Positions 52,696 through 61,405 of a DNA stretch of 64,000 nucleotides are shown one piece after another. The notes beneath the pieces were generated by a model. The model saw only the letters and a list, made by a program, of their open reading frames with translations, did not search any database and was not told the DNA's origin. The stretch's first letter is position 1. Each line of letters begins with the position of its first letter. The DNA is from Vibrio pectenicida (GTDB lineage Bacteria > Pseudomonadota > Gammaproteobacteria > Enterobacterales > Vibrionaceae), in NCBI GenBank assembly GCA_024347015.1, contig AP024889.1, forward strand, positions 1,054,001 to 1,118,000. Direction: 5' to 3'. The position numbers and the translations under genes are program-made.

Positions 52696-53020
52696 GTGGC
52701 TAGTTATTGCTGTAGCGGGTGTTGCCATGGTGTCGATGTGGTTAATGTTGAAAGCAAGTAAGTCAGAGCAGGCCGCTTTAAGGGCTCGTTTAGATAATGC
52801 CTTATCAACGAATCAAGTTAGCCAAGCCAGCATTGACACGCTCACCCAAGAAAACAGTGATGCAAACCAGTTACTGGTAGATAGAACAAGGCTGCACAGC
52901 ACTATAGAGGGAAAGCTCAATGAAGACATTGAAATGCTTCGACGTCAATTGGCCGATGATGAATGTTATCAAAAGCCTTGGCCTAGTGATGTTGCTAACA
53001 GGTTGCGCGAACCGTACTGA
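52655..53020 (+). CDS. Inner-membrane spanin (Rz-like)
   Basis: A 121-residue protein with one N-terminal membrane segment (WVKWLVIAVAGVAMVSMWLML) and a long periplasmic coiled coil (SEQAALRARLDNALSTNQ onward), the architecture of Rz. With the outer-membrane partner it fuses the two membranes at lysis. It overlaps the endolysin end by 41 bases and contains the start of Rz1 in another frame. The ATG at 52655 is the best start. Confidence 0.8.
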   Translation: MIAAFPFKSIKWVKWLVIAVAGVAMVSMWLMLKASKSEQAALRARLDNALSTNQVSQASIDTLTQENSDANQLLVDRTRLHSTIEGKLNEDIEMLRRQLADDECYQKPWPSDVANRLREPY

Positions 53021-53234
53021 GTTGGTTGCAACTCAAGTCGTCGTCAAGTTACCCCCTGCTGGGCTGATTGTTCCGTGTCATAAACCAGAAATTCAAGGTA
53101 CTAGCCCGTTAAGAACTGCTAGTGAAGATGTACCCAAATTAAAAGCGGCCCTGAGTAAATGCGCACAGCAGGCCGAAGATTATTTGCAATGGCGTGCCAA
53201 GCACGCAAAAACCAAGAGAGAAGAAAATGACTAA
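52956..53234 (+). CDS. Outer-membrane spanin lipoprotein (Rz1-like)
   Basis: A 92-residue lipoprotein beginning inside the Rz gene in another frame. The signal peptide ends in the lipobox LLTGC, with Cys17 as lipidation site. Pro residues follow (VKLPPAGLIVPC), as usual for Rz1, then a helical tail. Two adjacent ATG codons (52956, 52959) can serve as start. It overlaps the tail chaperone start by eight bases. Confidence 0.82.
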   Translation: MMNVIKSLGLVMLLTGCANRTELVATQVVVKLPPAGLIVPCHKPEIQGTSPLRTASEDVPKLKAALSKCAQQAEDYLQWRAKHAKTKREEND

Positions 53235-53508
53235 ACCTGCTTTCACATCAAAACCTGTAGTCGTGGCTATCGGTGGTAATGATTTCGAATTCACCCCAAC
53301 GGTGCAAGATGCGAACAATCATACCAATGACATGATGCCGAATAACAAAGTGGCTCCTGCATACACGTATTTGACTCGCACTGTTAAACCAGAGCAGAAA
53401 GATGCGCTGATCGAGTTGCTTGATAGCGTTCCCGGTTTAACCATCGAGCTATTCGCAACGGTGAGTAATGCCTCTAAAGGTGGCATTGAAATATCACTAA
53501 AAAAATAA
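53227..53508 (+). CDS. Tail assembly chaperone, short form (P2 gpE analogue)
   Basis: A 93-residue protein upstream of the tape measure gene, in the place of P2 gene E. It begins MTKPAFTSKPVVVAIGGNDFEFTP and ends SLKK followed by TAA. The last two lysine codons lie on a slippery A7 run, and a second frame opens across the stop, so a longer product is also made. The chaperone pair would coat the tape measure during tail assembly. Confidence 0.85.
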   Translation: MTKPAFTSKPVVVAIGGNDFEFTPTVQDANNHTNDMMPNNKVAPAYTYLTRTVKPEQKDALIELLDSVPGLTIELFATVSNASKGGIEISLKK

Positions 53509-53693
53509 CTGACAGGGCAAAGCGGATTGAAGATAACCCACTTGAACAAGCCTTTGCCCTGCGTCGTCATTTTCTACCCAATGAACCAGACGACGAACAA
53601 AGTTTGAGCCGCGCTATCTGGCTGGATAAACACCAGTTCGAACGCAGCGAGCGAGCAGTAATGAGCGCAATTAGCCGATTGTTCAACAACTAA
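53227..53693 (+). CDS. Tail assembly chaperone, -1 frameshift long form (E+E' analogue)
   Basis: Slipping back one base at A7 (53499-53505) avoids the TAA and reads 62 more codons to a TAA at 53691, giving a 155-residue product. The extension (DRAKRIEDNPLEQAFALRRHFLPNE, then WLDKHQFERSERAVMSAISRLFNN) looks like true protein and resembles the E' part of P2-like chaperones. There is no separate start for it. This is the standard arrangement before the tape measure gene in long-tailed phages. Confidence 0.85.
53499..53561 (+). promoter_or_regulatory. Programmed -1 ribosomal frameshift signal
   Basis: The heptamer A-AAA-AAA (53499-53505, in register with the zero frame) is followed at once by TAA and, seven bases later, by a perfect 10-bp stem: CAGGGCAAAG (53513-53522) with CTTTGCCCTG (53552-53561). 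Confidence 0.85.
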
Positions 53694-53708
53694 GGTAAGC
53701 ATTACGCA

Positions 53709-55700
53709 ATGAGTATGGAAAAGCTATTAATGCATGTGGCACTGGTTGACCAAATAACCAAACCACTGCAAGGCATTACCAAAGAAGTGCAATCTTCCAT
53801 GGAAGCAGGAAAACAAGGCATGCAGAACATGGCGACAGGTGGCGCAGGTTTGGTAGCTGCTGGCTTCGCTATCCAAAATGCGTTAATGCCTGCCATTGAA
53901 ATGGACAGAAAACTAGGTGAGGTCAAATCACTTGATGTCACTGATGATGCGTTAACACAGTTGCAAGCAACGGCTTTAGACTTTGCTGCTGAATATGGTA
54001 AGTCGGCGGCAGATTTTGTAGCTGCATCCTATGATATTCAATCTGCGATTGCTGGGCTAAACGGTGATGAACTTTCTCAGTTCACTAAAGCTTCGGGTGT
54101 GCTTGCGGCAGCAACCAAAGCAGACACAACCACAATTACCAGTTACATGGGCACCATGTACGGGATATTCGAGCAGTCAGCTACTGAAATGGGTAAGGGG
54201 GAATGGGTTGAACAAATCTCAGGGATGACAGCAACAGCCGTTCAAATGTTTAAAACCGATGGTTCTAAAATGGCTCAAGCTTTTAGTGCCTTGGGTTCTT
54301 CGGCTACTGCTATGGGTGCTGATGTCGCGGAACAAATGGCAGTCTTAGGTACACTTCAAGCCACTATGGGAGGAAGTGAAGCCGCAACGAAATACACGGC
54401 ATTTCTAGGTGGAGCGGTGAAAGCTCAAGACAAATTAGGACTTTCATTTACTGATAGTGAGGGCCGTTTATTACCAATGGTCGATATTCTATCCAAACTG
54501 GATGGAGCTATCGGGCATATGGGTGAAGCAAGCCAATATGCGGTTTTAAAAGACGCCTTTGGTTCAGAAGAAGCGGTTAAGTTAATTCAAAACCTATTGC
54601 CAAAAACAGAGCAACTAAGTAACAACATTGATCAGTTAGGCCATGTTCAAGGCATGTCAAAAGCCGAAGAAATGGCAAGTGCAATGACCGACCAATGGGA
54701 GCGGCTTGAAGCCTCATGGTTTGCCGTTCGTGCTGCAGTTTTTGGTGCCATTCTTCCGTCAATCAATGCCATTGTGGGTTCAATGGCTGATGGGATGGTG
54801 TACATCACAGGATGGACTGATGAATTTCCGTGGCTTGCTGAAATCTTGGGTTATGTGGCAATTGCAGGCTTATCCCTTGGTGGTGTAGTTGCAATACTAT
54901 CGCTAGCTATGGGGGTCGCTCAAATGATGTCAGCAGGTTGGGCTATTACAATGAATTCTCTTTTAGGCTTAACAAAGTTGCTATCTCTTAGCATGCAGAT
55001 GTTGAGCATTAAAACATGGTTGCTCAACGCTGCTTTTTGGGCGAATCCAATTACATGGCTGGTTGCTGGTATCGCTGCCGCTGCCGCCGCTATTTGGGTA
55101 TTCAAGGATTATATCGCTGCATTCCTATCTGGGTTTATTGATGGGTTTGTTGAAGCGTCTGGTGTGGTTGAATTATTTCAGCCTCTACTGAGTTTATTTG
55201 GCTTAATTGGTGATGCAGTCGCTTGGACATTTAACTGGCTTATTCAACTGTTAACACCAATTGATGCAGCGTCAGAAAGCCTATCAGGTTTTGCGGCAGC
55301 AGGGGAGCTTGTTGGTTTAGTTGTTGGTTCCATCTTTAGAGGATTGCTAATGCCTATTGAACTGGTCATGACTGCAATAGACCAGTTTATCAATCTATTG
55401 AACAAAATTCCGGGTGTAGACATTGAATTGGACTCTAGTGTTGATCAGGCCGTTAAAGTGGCTCAGGAAACAGCAGAGCATAGTGAAGCATTGCCACTTT
55501 CGAAAGGTAGTGTTTCATCTTGGAACCAACCAAGCAATCAACCGAAGCTAAACCAACAAATCGTGAGCAACTTGCACTCTTCCAATACCAAGGGCGGAGA
55601 CAAAGTTAATCAGTTTAATGGTGACATCAACGTGCATACACAACAAATGCCAACGCCAGACCAACTAGCGGAGTTTGATGAATTAAATGTCGGAGCTTAA
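53709..55700 (+). CDS. Tape measure protein (P2 gpT-like)
   Basis: A 663-residue protein that sets tail length. The first part is helical; residues about 75-320 resemble the phage tail tape measure domain (PhageMin_Tail, with KASGVLAAATKADTTTITSYMG and LGTLQATMGGSEAATKYTAFLGGA). Several hydrophobic segments follow between about 350 and 560. It is shorter than P2 gpT (815). It overlaps the next gene by 14 bases. ATG at 53709 with AAGG well upstream. Confidence 0.9.
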   Translation: MSMEKLLMHVALVDQITKPLQGITKEVQSSMEAGKQGMQNMATGGAGLVAAGFAIQNALMPAIEMDRKLGEVKSLDVTDDALTQLQATALDFAAEYGKSAADFVAASYDIQSAIAGLNGDELSQFTKASGVLAAATKADTTTITSYMGTMYGIFEQSATEMGKGEWVEQISGMTATAVQMFKTDGSKMAQAFSALGSSATAMGADVAEQMAVLGTLQATMGGSEAATKYTAFLGGAVKAQDKLGLSFTDSEGRLLPMVDILSKLDGAIGHMGEASQYAVLKDAFGSEEAVKLIQNLLPKTEQLSNNIDQLGHVQGMSKAEEMASAMTDQWERLEASWFAVRAAVFGAILPSINAIVGSMADGMVYITGWTDEFPWLAEILGYVAIAGLSLGGVVAILSLAMGVAQMMSAGWAITMNSLLGLTKLLSLSMQMLSIKTWLLNAAFWANPITWLVAGIAAAAAAIWVFKDYIAAFLSGFIDGFVEASGVVELFQPLLSLFGLIGDAVAWTFNWLIQLLTPIDAASESLSGFAAAGELVGLVVGSIFRGLLMPIELVMTAIDQFINLLNKIPGVDIELDSSVDQAVKVAQETAEHSEALPLSKGSVSSWNQPSNQPKLNQQIVSNLHSSNTKGGDKVNQFNGDINVHTQQMPTPDQLAEFDELNVGA

Positions 55701-56028
55701 ACGATACATCGATATTAAAGTGATTGACGGTGGCTGGGATATGGACGCAGGTCAACAGCCTGCCGAATGCAGCGATTTATACAGCATCGCACAAGATATT
55801 AAGCACGCCATTATGGAGTCGGGTTTGGCCCGTCAATTGGTTGCTGAACGTAACCCAGCGTTACGCGCTGATGTGATGGTGCAGATAGAGCAGTTAGCCG
55901 AGTGTGATGTGAGAGTCGTTCCCGGTACTGCAACCGCAACAGAGTTAGAAGCGGGTGAAATCACCTTAACCGCAACCGCTTATGAATATGGTGATCTAGA
56001 ACTTTCTGTAGGAGATAACGGGGCATGA
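55687..56028 (+). CDS. Baseplate protein (DUF2590-like, gp25/gpW position)
   Basis: A 113-residue protein starting inside the tape measure gene and overlapping gpJ by four bases. YIDIKVIDGGWDMDAGQQPAECSDLYSIAQDIKHAIMESGL resembles the DUF2590 family seen in K139-like phages, and its position before gpJ is that of the P2 wedge protein gpW. It probably forms part of the baseplate wedge. Confidence 0.75.
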   Translation: MSELKRYIDIKVIDGGWDMDAGQQPAECSDLYSIAQDIKHAIMESGLARQLVAERNPALRADVMVQIEQLAECDVRVVPGTATATELEAGEITLTATAYEYGDLELSVGDNGA

Positions 56029-57215
56029 GTAAACGACCAAACGCAGACTTTGTTGAGATTCTAAGTGAATCGGGTGTGCCTGTTACCGAAGATGAATTCG
56101 AAGCCAAGCTAAAACAAGAAGTCGTGGGAGCTGGCAGCAAGGTATCTAATGACTCTGAAATGTCACCGTTTTGGCGATGGGTTCGTGCTGCTGTAGTTAC
56201 ACCATGTGTGTGGCTGATCAGAACACTACTAGCAGAACACGTCATGCCAAATATGTTTGTGGCAACTGCAGAGCGTTGGGCTTTAGAGCTGAAAGCTTGG
56301 GAACATGACATCGAGCCGAAAGACGCAGAGAAAACACAAGGCAATATTACCTTAACTAAGGCGAACGTTGCTGATGCTGTCACGATAGAAGCGGGTAAGG
56401 TGATTCAAACCCTGCCAATTGATGGTGTGGTGTATAAGGTTCGTGTGCTTGCTGAAACAGTGATTGATGCGGGGCAGCTAACGGGCAAAGTGCTGGTTGA
56501 AGCATTCGAAGCAGGCGCAGCTTTTAACTTACCTGCAGGTTACTTCAATATCATTCCAGAAGAGATTCCGGGCATTGTCGATGCGGTTAACGAACCCGAC
56601 TGGATAACCAAATTGGGTGCAGACGCTGAAAGTGAAGAAGAACTGGCATTGCGTATTCAGAACGCTTTCACCAGTTCGGGTGAATGGCATATTGACGATG
56701 TTTACCGCTCCATTATTTCCAGTGTTGCCGGGATTCGTAGCGATAACATCTATTTCAATAATACAGGTGAAGTGACGCCGGGCACTGCAGAAGCATTGAT
56801 CTTGATGGAAGTCGGAGCAACACCGCAGCCCGTTCTTGACCAGTTAAATGATCACATTATGGCTAAAGGGCATCACGGCCATGGTGATGTGCTGACTTGT
56901 AAAGCAATTCCAGATACTGAGCACGATGTGATCGCCGATGTTGTTTTGGTGGCGAACTTAGACGAAGCAACCAAAGTTAACGAGCTGCTGGAAGTCGAAG
57001 ACCGTATCAGGGCAGCATTTCGTGAGACTGCAGCTTATCCAGAAATGACCCGCGCAAAACCAGAAAGCCGCTTTAGCCTTTCTTTGCTTGGTACTGAAAT
57101 TCACACCAATATGGCGCAGGTTGAATCGGTAAAGTTCACTGTAGGCGGAAAGGTTCAAGAGGACATTATCAGCGACCTAGAGCAGCCACGTTTGGAAACG
57201 CTAACGGTAAGGTAG
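56025..57215 (+). CDS. Baseplate assembly protein J (P2 gpJ family)
   Basis: A 396-residue wedge protein of the Baseplate_J family. The core has QGNITLTKANVADAVTIEAGKVIQT and the long middle part with SEEELALRIQNAFTSSGEWHIDDVYRSIISSVAGI, the typical W-H-Y segment of gpJ. It links the baseplate wedge to the sheath. It overlaps the preceding gene and is followed six bases later by gpI. Confidence 0.92.
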   Translation: MSKRPNADFVEILSESGVPVTEDEFEAKLKQEVVGAGSKVSNDSEMSPFWRWVRAAVVTPCVWLIRTLLAEHVMPNMFVATAERWALELKAWEHDIEPKDAEKTQGNITLTKANVADAVTIEAGKVIQTLPIDGVVYKVRVLAETVIDAGQLTGKVLVEAFEAGAAFNLPAGYFNIIPEEIPGIVDAVNEPDWITKLGADAESEEELALRIQNAFTSSGEWHIDDVYRSIISSVAGIRSDNIYFNNTGEVTPGTAEALILMEVGATPQPVLDQLNDHIMAKGHHGHGDVLTCKAIPDTEHDVIADVVLVANLDEATKVNELLEVEDRIRAAFRETAAYPEMTRAKPESRFSLSLLGTEIHTNMAQVESVKFTVGGKVQEDIISDLEQPRLETLTVR

Positions 57216-57221
57216 TAAGCC

Positions 57222-57884
57222 ATGTCTGAACCTCAAAGCTACAACCAAGAGCAACATGCACCAGAGTTACCGGAAACGGTTATTCCATGGTGGCAAGACG
57301 GCAGCACCACATCGGAAGAAGTCAAAGAACCGCATTTTCTATCAAAAGGCGTGTTTGCATTCTTCCAAATGGTTTGGGGTTGGCTGTTGTTCCCTCTTCG
57401 CCAAATGGATGCGCTGACATGTAGCGAAAACACCTTGGAGCTAATGGCTTGGGATAGAGACATCAAACGCTTTGAGGGTGAACCGCTTTCGCTGTTTCGT
57501 AAGCGAGTGAAATACGCTGCCGTGAATGCCAAAGACGCAGGCAGCGTTGCAGGGTTTAAGCGAATTTTTGAAAGGTTGGGCATTGGTATCGTTGAGTTTA
57601 AAGAACGTGAAGATGCAGTGCAGTGGGATGTTTGCACCATTGAACTAACAGACGGTGATATTTCCAATAACACCAAGTTGGTTCAAACACTGATTGAACA
57701 GTATGGCCGGACGTGTCGCCGCTACCGTTTTCAAGTGACGTTCCCAACGATCTTAACCGTTGCCAGTGGTGAGTTCTCACACAATTTCAGCTCGTTTCTA
57801 GCAGAGACTAAGCAAGCCGTTGAAATGAACGTGAAACCACAGCCAGTTGAACATCAACAACAAGTATTCATTGCCAGCCTTTAG
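57222..57884 (+). CDS. Baseplate protein I (P2 gpI family)
   Basis: A 220-residue protein. CSENTLELMAWDRDIKRFEGEPLSLFRKRVKYAAVNAKDAGSVAGFKRIFERLGIG follows the gpI pattern. It joins the baseplate edge and the fibres. It has a longer C-terminal extension than P2 gpI (176). AAGG precedes the ATG. Confidence 0.88.
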   Translation: MSEPQSYNQEQHAPELPETVIPWWQDGSTTSEEVKEPHFLSKGVFAFFQMVWGWLLFPLRQMDALTCSENTLELMAWDRDIKRFEGEPLSLFRKRVKYAAVNAKDAGSVAGFKRIFERLGIGIVEFKEREDAVQWDVCTIELTDGDISNNTKLVQTLIEQYGRTCRRYRFQVTFPTILTVASGEFSHNFSSFLAETKQAVEMNVKPQPVEHQQQVFIASL

Positions 57885-57921
57885 TTGGTAAACATTTGTA
57901 CAGGTATCTGGGAGGTACCCA

Positions 57922-59481
57922 ATGAGCCAAACGGCAATCCCGCTCGAGTTTGAGCGTTACTTGCAAAATCAGATTAGTGTCGGTGATGCGCCAGACATGA
58001 ACGAAATGATTTTTGCGCACATTCCGGGGCTAGACCCAAGTCAACCAATTAACCGTGAAAATGGTTTGCCTGATGTTTCGCTATGGGTTCACCAACAAGA
58101 TATCGACCAAGTGGGTAAACTTGGTGACAACGCACTGGCGTATTCAGTTGTGATCCCCGGTACCGTTGCAGAGTTCACCTTTAATGCGATTTATCTACGT
58201 GACAAGAATGTGCCGAATTCTTGCGGGATGGTGGTGCACAAGGCCGAAGAAACCAAAGAAAACGGTATGGCTAGCACTAAGTCATTGGTGCAAGCCTATG
58301 ACGGAGCCGCGCAAATCGCTGGAATGACTGTTGATGCTTCGACTTGGCAGATTGACTATCAAGCACGTTTGAAAGGTATCGAAGAAGACCACCGTTTGGC
58401 CTGCTTAGATAACTACGGTCACACGGCTTTTGTTGATGGGTTCGACGTAACCCAACAAGCTGACCCGAACAAATACAAAGTGACTCCTGGTGTTGTTTAT
58501 GTCGGTGGTTTGCGTGGTGTGTTAACTGGTGAAGTTATTCAAACCATCGCGACTAAGCCAAACGGTTTGTATGTGGATGTCGTTCGCCAAGGTACCGCGC
58601 TGTCGGTATGGGAAAACAAAGTAACGATTGAAGTTTCTGAAACTGAGATAAACGATTATGTCGACGGTAACGGTGATCAGCATTATATCGCAAAACTGGC
58701 CGGACTTAATGCAGATGGTTCAGTGGTTGATTGGCGGGTTAAAGGTGGTTTGGATGAGCACGTGGCAGATAGTAATCCTCACTCACAATACACCCAAGCG
58801 AGCATTGTGCAGTTTTTACCATATGACCAAGAGCGTACCTATTCAGCTGGGGAGATATGTTACACCAAAGACCAAGTAACGGGCGAGTTGAGTTATTGGC
58901 AATGGTATTCAAATGTTGAATCGCTAGCAGGCAAGTCACCACTACTAGAGGCTAACCGTCATGTGGGTTGGTTAGACAGCAGCAAGCCGTTTTATTGGGT
59001 GCCGTATACTGGTGATCAGGTAGGTATGCCATTTTTTTGGCTGGATACTTTAGCTCCAGAGTGGGCAGTGATGGAAATTAATGTGGATTTACCAATAGCG
59101 GTTTATTGGCGTTTGGCTCGCAGATATAAATCGTTAGTATTTGAGCGTGAAGGCGTGTCTTATATCAACACGGGTGAAATTCGTGGTGAGTTCTTGCGTG
59201 TACTCGACCAAGGGCGAGGGGTTGATAATGATCGTCAAATATCGTCATATCAAGCTGGCACGAAGATAACGGGCGAGTTGGGTGATGTGTCTAGCATGAA
59301 CGGTCACACTATACACAATATTAATAGGGTGTTTGGTGATCCCGTTTACGAAAGTGAAGCAGATTTTGACACTGGAATTCAATATGACCCTATAGGCCAA
59401 GAAACTCTTGTCCATAATCCACTTTTTTGGTGCACCGTACGTCCCAGAAACGTAGCTCGCCCAATGGCAATAGCGATTTAA
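57922..59481 (+). CDS. Tail fibre protein (gpH-like)
   Basis: A 519-residue fibre. The N-terminal domain (MNEMIFAHIPGLDPSQPINRENGLPD) with the SVVIPGTVAEFTFNAIYLRDKN segment resembles the DUF3751/tail-collar attachment domain. The middle is strand-rich and the C-terminal 100 residues (GVDNDRQISSYQAGTKITGE and the CTVRPRNVARPMAIAI end) resemble a collar-type receptor-binding tip. It recognises the host surface and is the likely host-range determinant. GGGAGG precedes the ATG. Confidence 0.88.
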   Translation: MSQTAIPLEFERYLQNQISVGDAPDMNEMIFAHIPGLDPSQPINRENGLPDVSLWVHQQDIDQVGKLGDNALAYSVVIPGTVAEFTFNAIYLRDKNVPNSCGMVVHKAEETKENGMASTKSLVQAYDGAAQIAGMTVDASTWQIDYQARLKGIEEDHRLACLDNYGHTAFVDGFDVTQQADPNKYKVTPGVVYVGGLRGVLTGEVIQTIATKPNGLYVDVVRQGTALSVWENKVTIEVSETEINDYVDGNGDQHYIAKLAGLNADGSVVDWRVKGGLDEHVADSNPHSQYTQASIVQFLPYDQERTYSAGEICYTKDQVTGELSYWQWYSNVESLAGKSPLLEANRHVGWLDSSKPFYWVPYTGDQVGMPFFWLDTLAPEWAVMEINVDLPIAVYWRLARRYKSLVFEREGVSYINTGEIRGEFLRVLDQGRGVDNDRQISSYQAGTKITGELGDVSSMNGHTIHNINRVFGDPVYESEADFDTGIQYDPIGQETLVHNPLFWCTVRPRNVARPMAIAI

Positions 59482-59495
59482 GTTAAGGTGTGAGT

Positions 59496-60047
59496 ATGAA
59501 AGATAAAATTTACTATCCAATAGACAAGCAAACAAGAGAAATTCTACCACATGTTAATGCAGATTATCGCGGCGGTATTTACCATATACCACGAGATGCT
59601 TTGCAGTCTGAACCATTACCACCCAAACAAGGCTTTGCTGTTGTCGCTATTGTTGATGATTTAGGTCTAGCCAGCTCAGAATACACTGAAGATAACCGTG
59701 GAACGACGATTTATGATGAATCAGATTGTACTAAGTCGGAAGTGGTTTCTGAACTAGGGCCAATTAGAGAGGGTTTTACGCCAGATAAGCCGTTAACTGC
59801 ATTTGATGAGCGTATTAATGACGCTTGGGTAACAAACCAGAGCAATAAATACATTGTTGAATACGACCAAGTGGATAGTGCTCGTCGTGCAGCTTACCGT
59901 GAAGTCAGCGATCCTCTATACATGGAAGCATGGCGCAAAGAGTCGAAAGGCTTAGTTGATGAAGCGGCAGCGTTTAGACAGCAAGCTGATGCTGCAGTAG
60001 AGCTAATCCAAGCTGAACACCCTTGGCCGACTCCGCCAGAGGTCTAA
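59496..60047 (+). CDS. Tail fibre assembly chaperone (gpG-like)
   Basis: A 183-residue protein directly after the fibre gene. The C-terminal YMEAWRKESKGLVDEAAAFRQQADAAVELIQAEHPWP segment resembles phage tail fibre assembly chaperones. It helps fold or trimerise the fibre. The ATG at 59496 follows AAGGTG by seven bases; an in-frame GTG two codons earlier is possible. Confidence 0.8.
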   Translation: MKDKIYYPIDKQTREILPHVNADYRGGIYHIPRDALQSEPLPPKQGFAVVAIVDDLGLASSEYTEDNRGTTIYDESDCTKSEVVSELGPIREGFTPDKPLTAFDERINDAWVTNQSNKYIVEYDQVDSARRAAYREVSDPLYMEAWRKESKGLVDEAAAFRQQADAAVELIQAEHPWPTPPEV

Positions 60048-60050
60048 TGT

Positions 60051-60938
60051 ATGTGGAAACAATCCCCACTTAGTTGGCCTAGTAGTTCACAAGCAATTCA
60101 AACTAGTGCCGAGCAGGTAACAGACCAAATCGGCACAACGATGAATGATGCAGTTAGCCGCTTAACTAACCTTGAAAGTGACGCCAGTTATAGACGTCAC
60201 TCTTTAAGTGAAGAAGCGAGTGCGTTAATTGGATTGCGTGGTGATCTTGAATCTTTGTTAAGAACGGGCACTGTACTAACCGCCACACCTTACCAGTTTC
60301 AAGTTGGTACCAAGTTGGATTCGGGTTGTTACCTGAACCCGCAGGCAGTAGTCAAAGTGCTATCTGGCAAACTCCGTGATCATGCTGATAAGTACCGACC
60401 AAATGGTAATCTTCATTGTGTCGCGCTTATGGTGACCGCTTCACAGTTATCACAGTCCGCTAATCAGTTGGCGGATCTTGTTTCCGTGTTTCCTTTGCCA
60501 GATTGGTATCAGGTGGCTAGGCAAACACAGGCGCTAGTGACTAATGATACCGATAAGCTTCACCAAGCTGCTGCAATAGTCCAACCTCGTTTTAAACCTA
60601 TGGCGAAACTCAATGCCAACCCATTGCATGAAGCTTTGCATTGGCAGGGGGCACAAATCGCCACACTAGAATCGTTAGCTGATGATGCAAGCAACGTGAT
60701 CGGTAAATTGCAGGCACTGGCAGCAAAACGAGCCAGTAAGCTGAGTGATGTCAAAACCCAGATAAATGCACTGAAAAGCCTAAAAGGTAGTGTTTACGCT
60801 TTTTCTGTTACTGGGAGTGCTGAAAGTATCGCAACGCAGATTAGCCAAGCAGATACGCCAAACAATCATCAATTCACCGTGGCGAGTCTATTGCTTAGCC
60901 ATGAACCAATGACCTTTTTTGAGGAGTTGCTATGTTAG
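60051..60938 (+). CDS. Hypothetical phage tail/baseplate-region protein
   Basis: A 295-residue, mostly helical protein with no motif I recognise. The N-terminal part is a probable coiled coil (TSAEQVTDQIGTTMNDAVSRLTNLESDASYRRHSLSEEASALIG), and helices continue to the C-terminus. It begins three bases after the fibre chaperone and overlaps the next gene by seven bases, so it belongs to the late operon. It is probably a structural component of the hub region in K139-like phages. Confidence 0.6.
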   Translation: MWKQSPLSWPSSSQAIQTSAEQVTDQIGTTMNDAVSRLTNLESDASYRRHSLSEEASALIGLRGDLESLLRTGTVLTATPYQFQVGTKLDSGCYLNPQAVVKVLSGKLRDHADKYRPNGNLHCVALMVTASQLSQSANQLADLVSVFPLPDWYQVARQTQALVTNDTDKLHQAAAIVQPRFKPMAKLNANPLHEALHWQGAQIATLESLADDASNVIGKLQALAAKRASKLSDVKTQINALKSLKGSVYAFSVTGSAESIATQISQADTPNNHQFTVASLLLSHEPMTFFEELLC

Positions 60939-61405
60939 CTCTCGATGGTGTGCCGGTTAACTTAGACTCGATGAAAGTTGAAATGTCGATGGAGTTAAAA
61001 GACCAAGACATGAGCGGTCAATCATCGGGTACCGATACGGCAGAGCAAGGCGATAAAGGTAAGAAACTGACCTTTAGTGGCCGTGTGCCTTTCACACATG
61101 TAGAAACGCTAACTCAGTTGTACTCGCTTGCATCGGACAAAGACGAAACCAATACACGCAAGGTTTATCGGATTGGTAATGATATTGCGTTAGCACTCAA
61201 GATTCGCAACGTGAAATTCACTGGCCGTATCAATGCGAGAGAGCATGAAACTTTGCAGGCTTGGAACGTCTCTTTTGAGTTGCGAGAGCACAACAGTGTG
61301 GCAGAGCAAAAAGAACAACGTGCCAAAGAGAAAACCAAACCAGAACAGCGAGAAAACACACGACTAAAACAGGCACTGAATAACGCAGAGGAAGCAACGC
61401 AATGA
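60932..61405 (+). CDS. Baseplate complex protein
   Basis: A 157-residue protein. The first 120 residues are strand-rich (KVEMSMELKDQDMSGQSSGTDTAEQGDKGKKLTFSGRVPF) and resemble small adaptor proteins that precede the hub gene in contractile tails. The last 35 residues are a charged helix rich in Lys, Glu and Gln. It overlaps both neighbours by a few bases (ATGA with the hub gene). Assignment is by context and general appearance. Confidence 0.6.
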   Translation: MLALDGVPVNLDSMKVEMSMELKDQDMSGQSSGTDTAEQGDKGKKLTFSGRVPFTHVETLTQLYSLASDKDETNTRKVYRIGNDIALALKIRNVKFTGRINAREHETLQAWNVSFELREHNSVAEQKEQRAKEKTKPEQRENTRLKQALNNAEEATQ

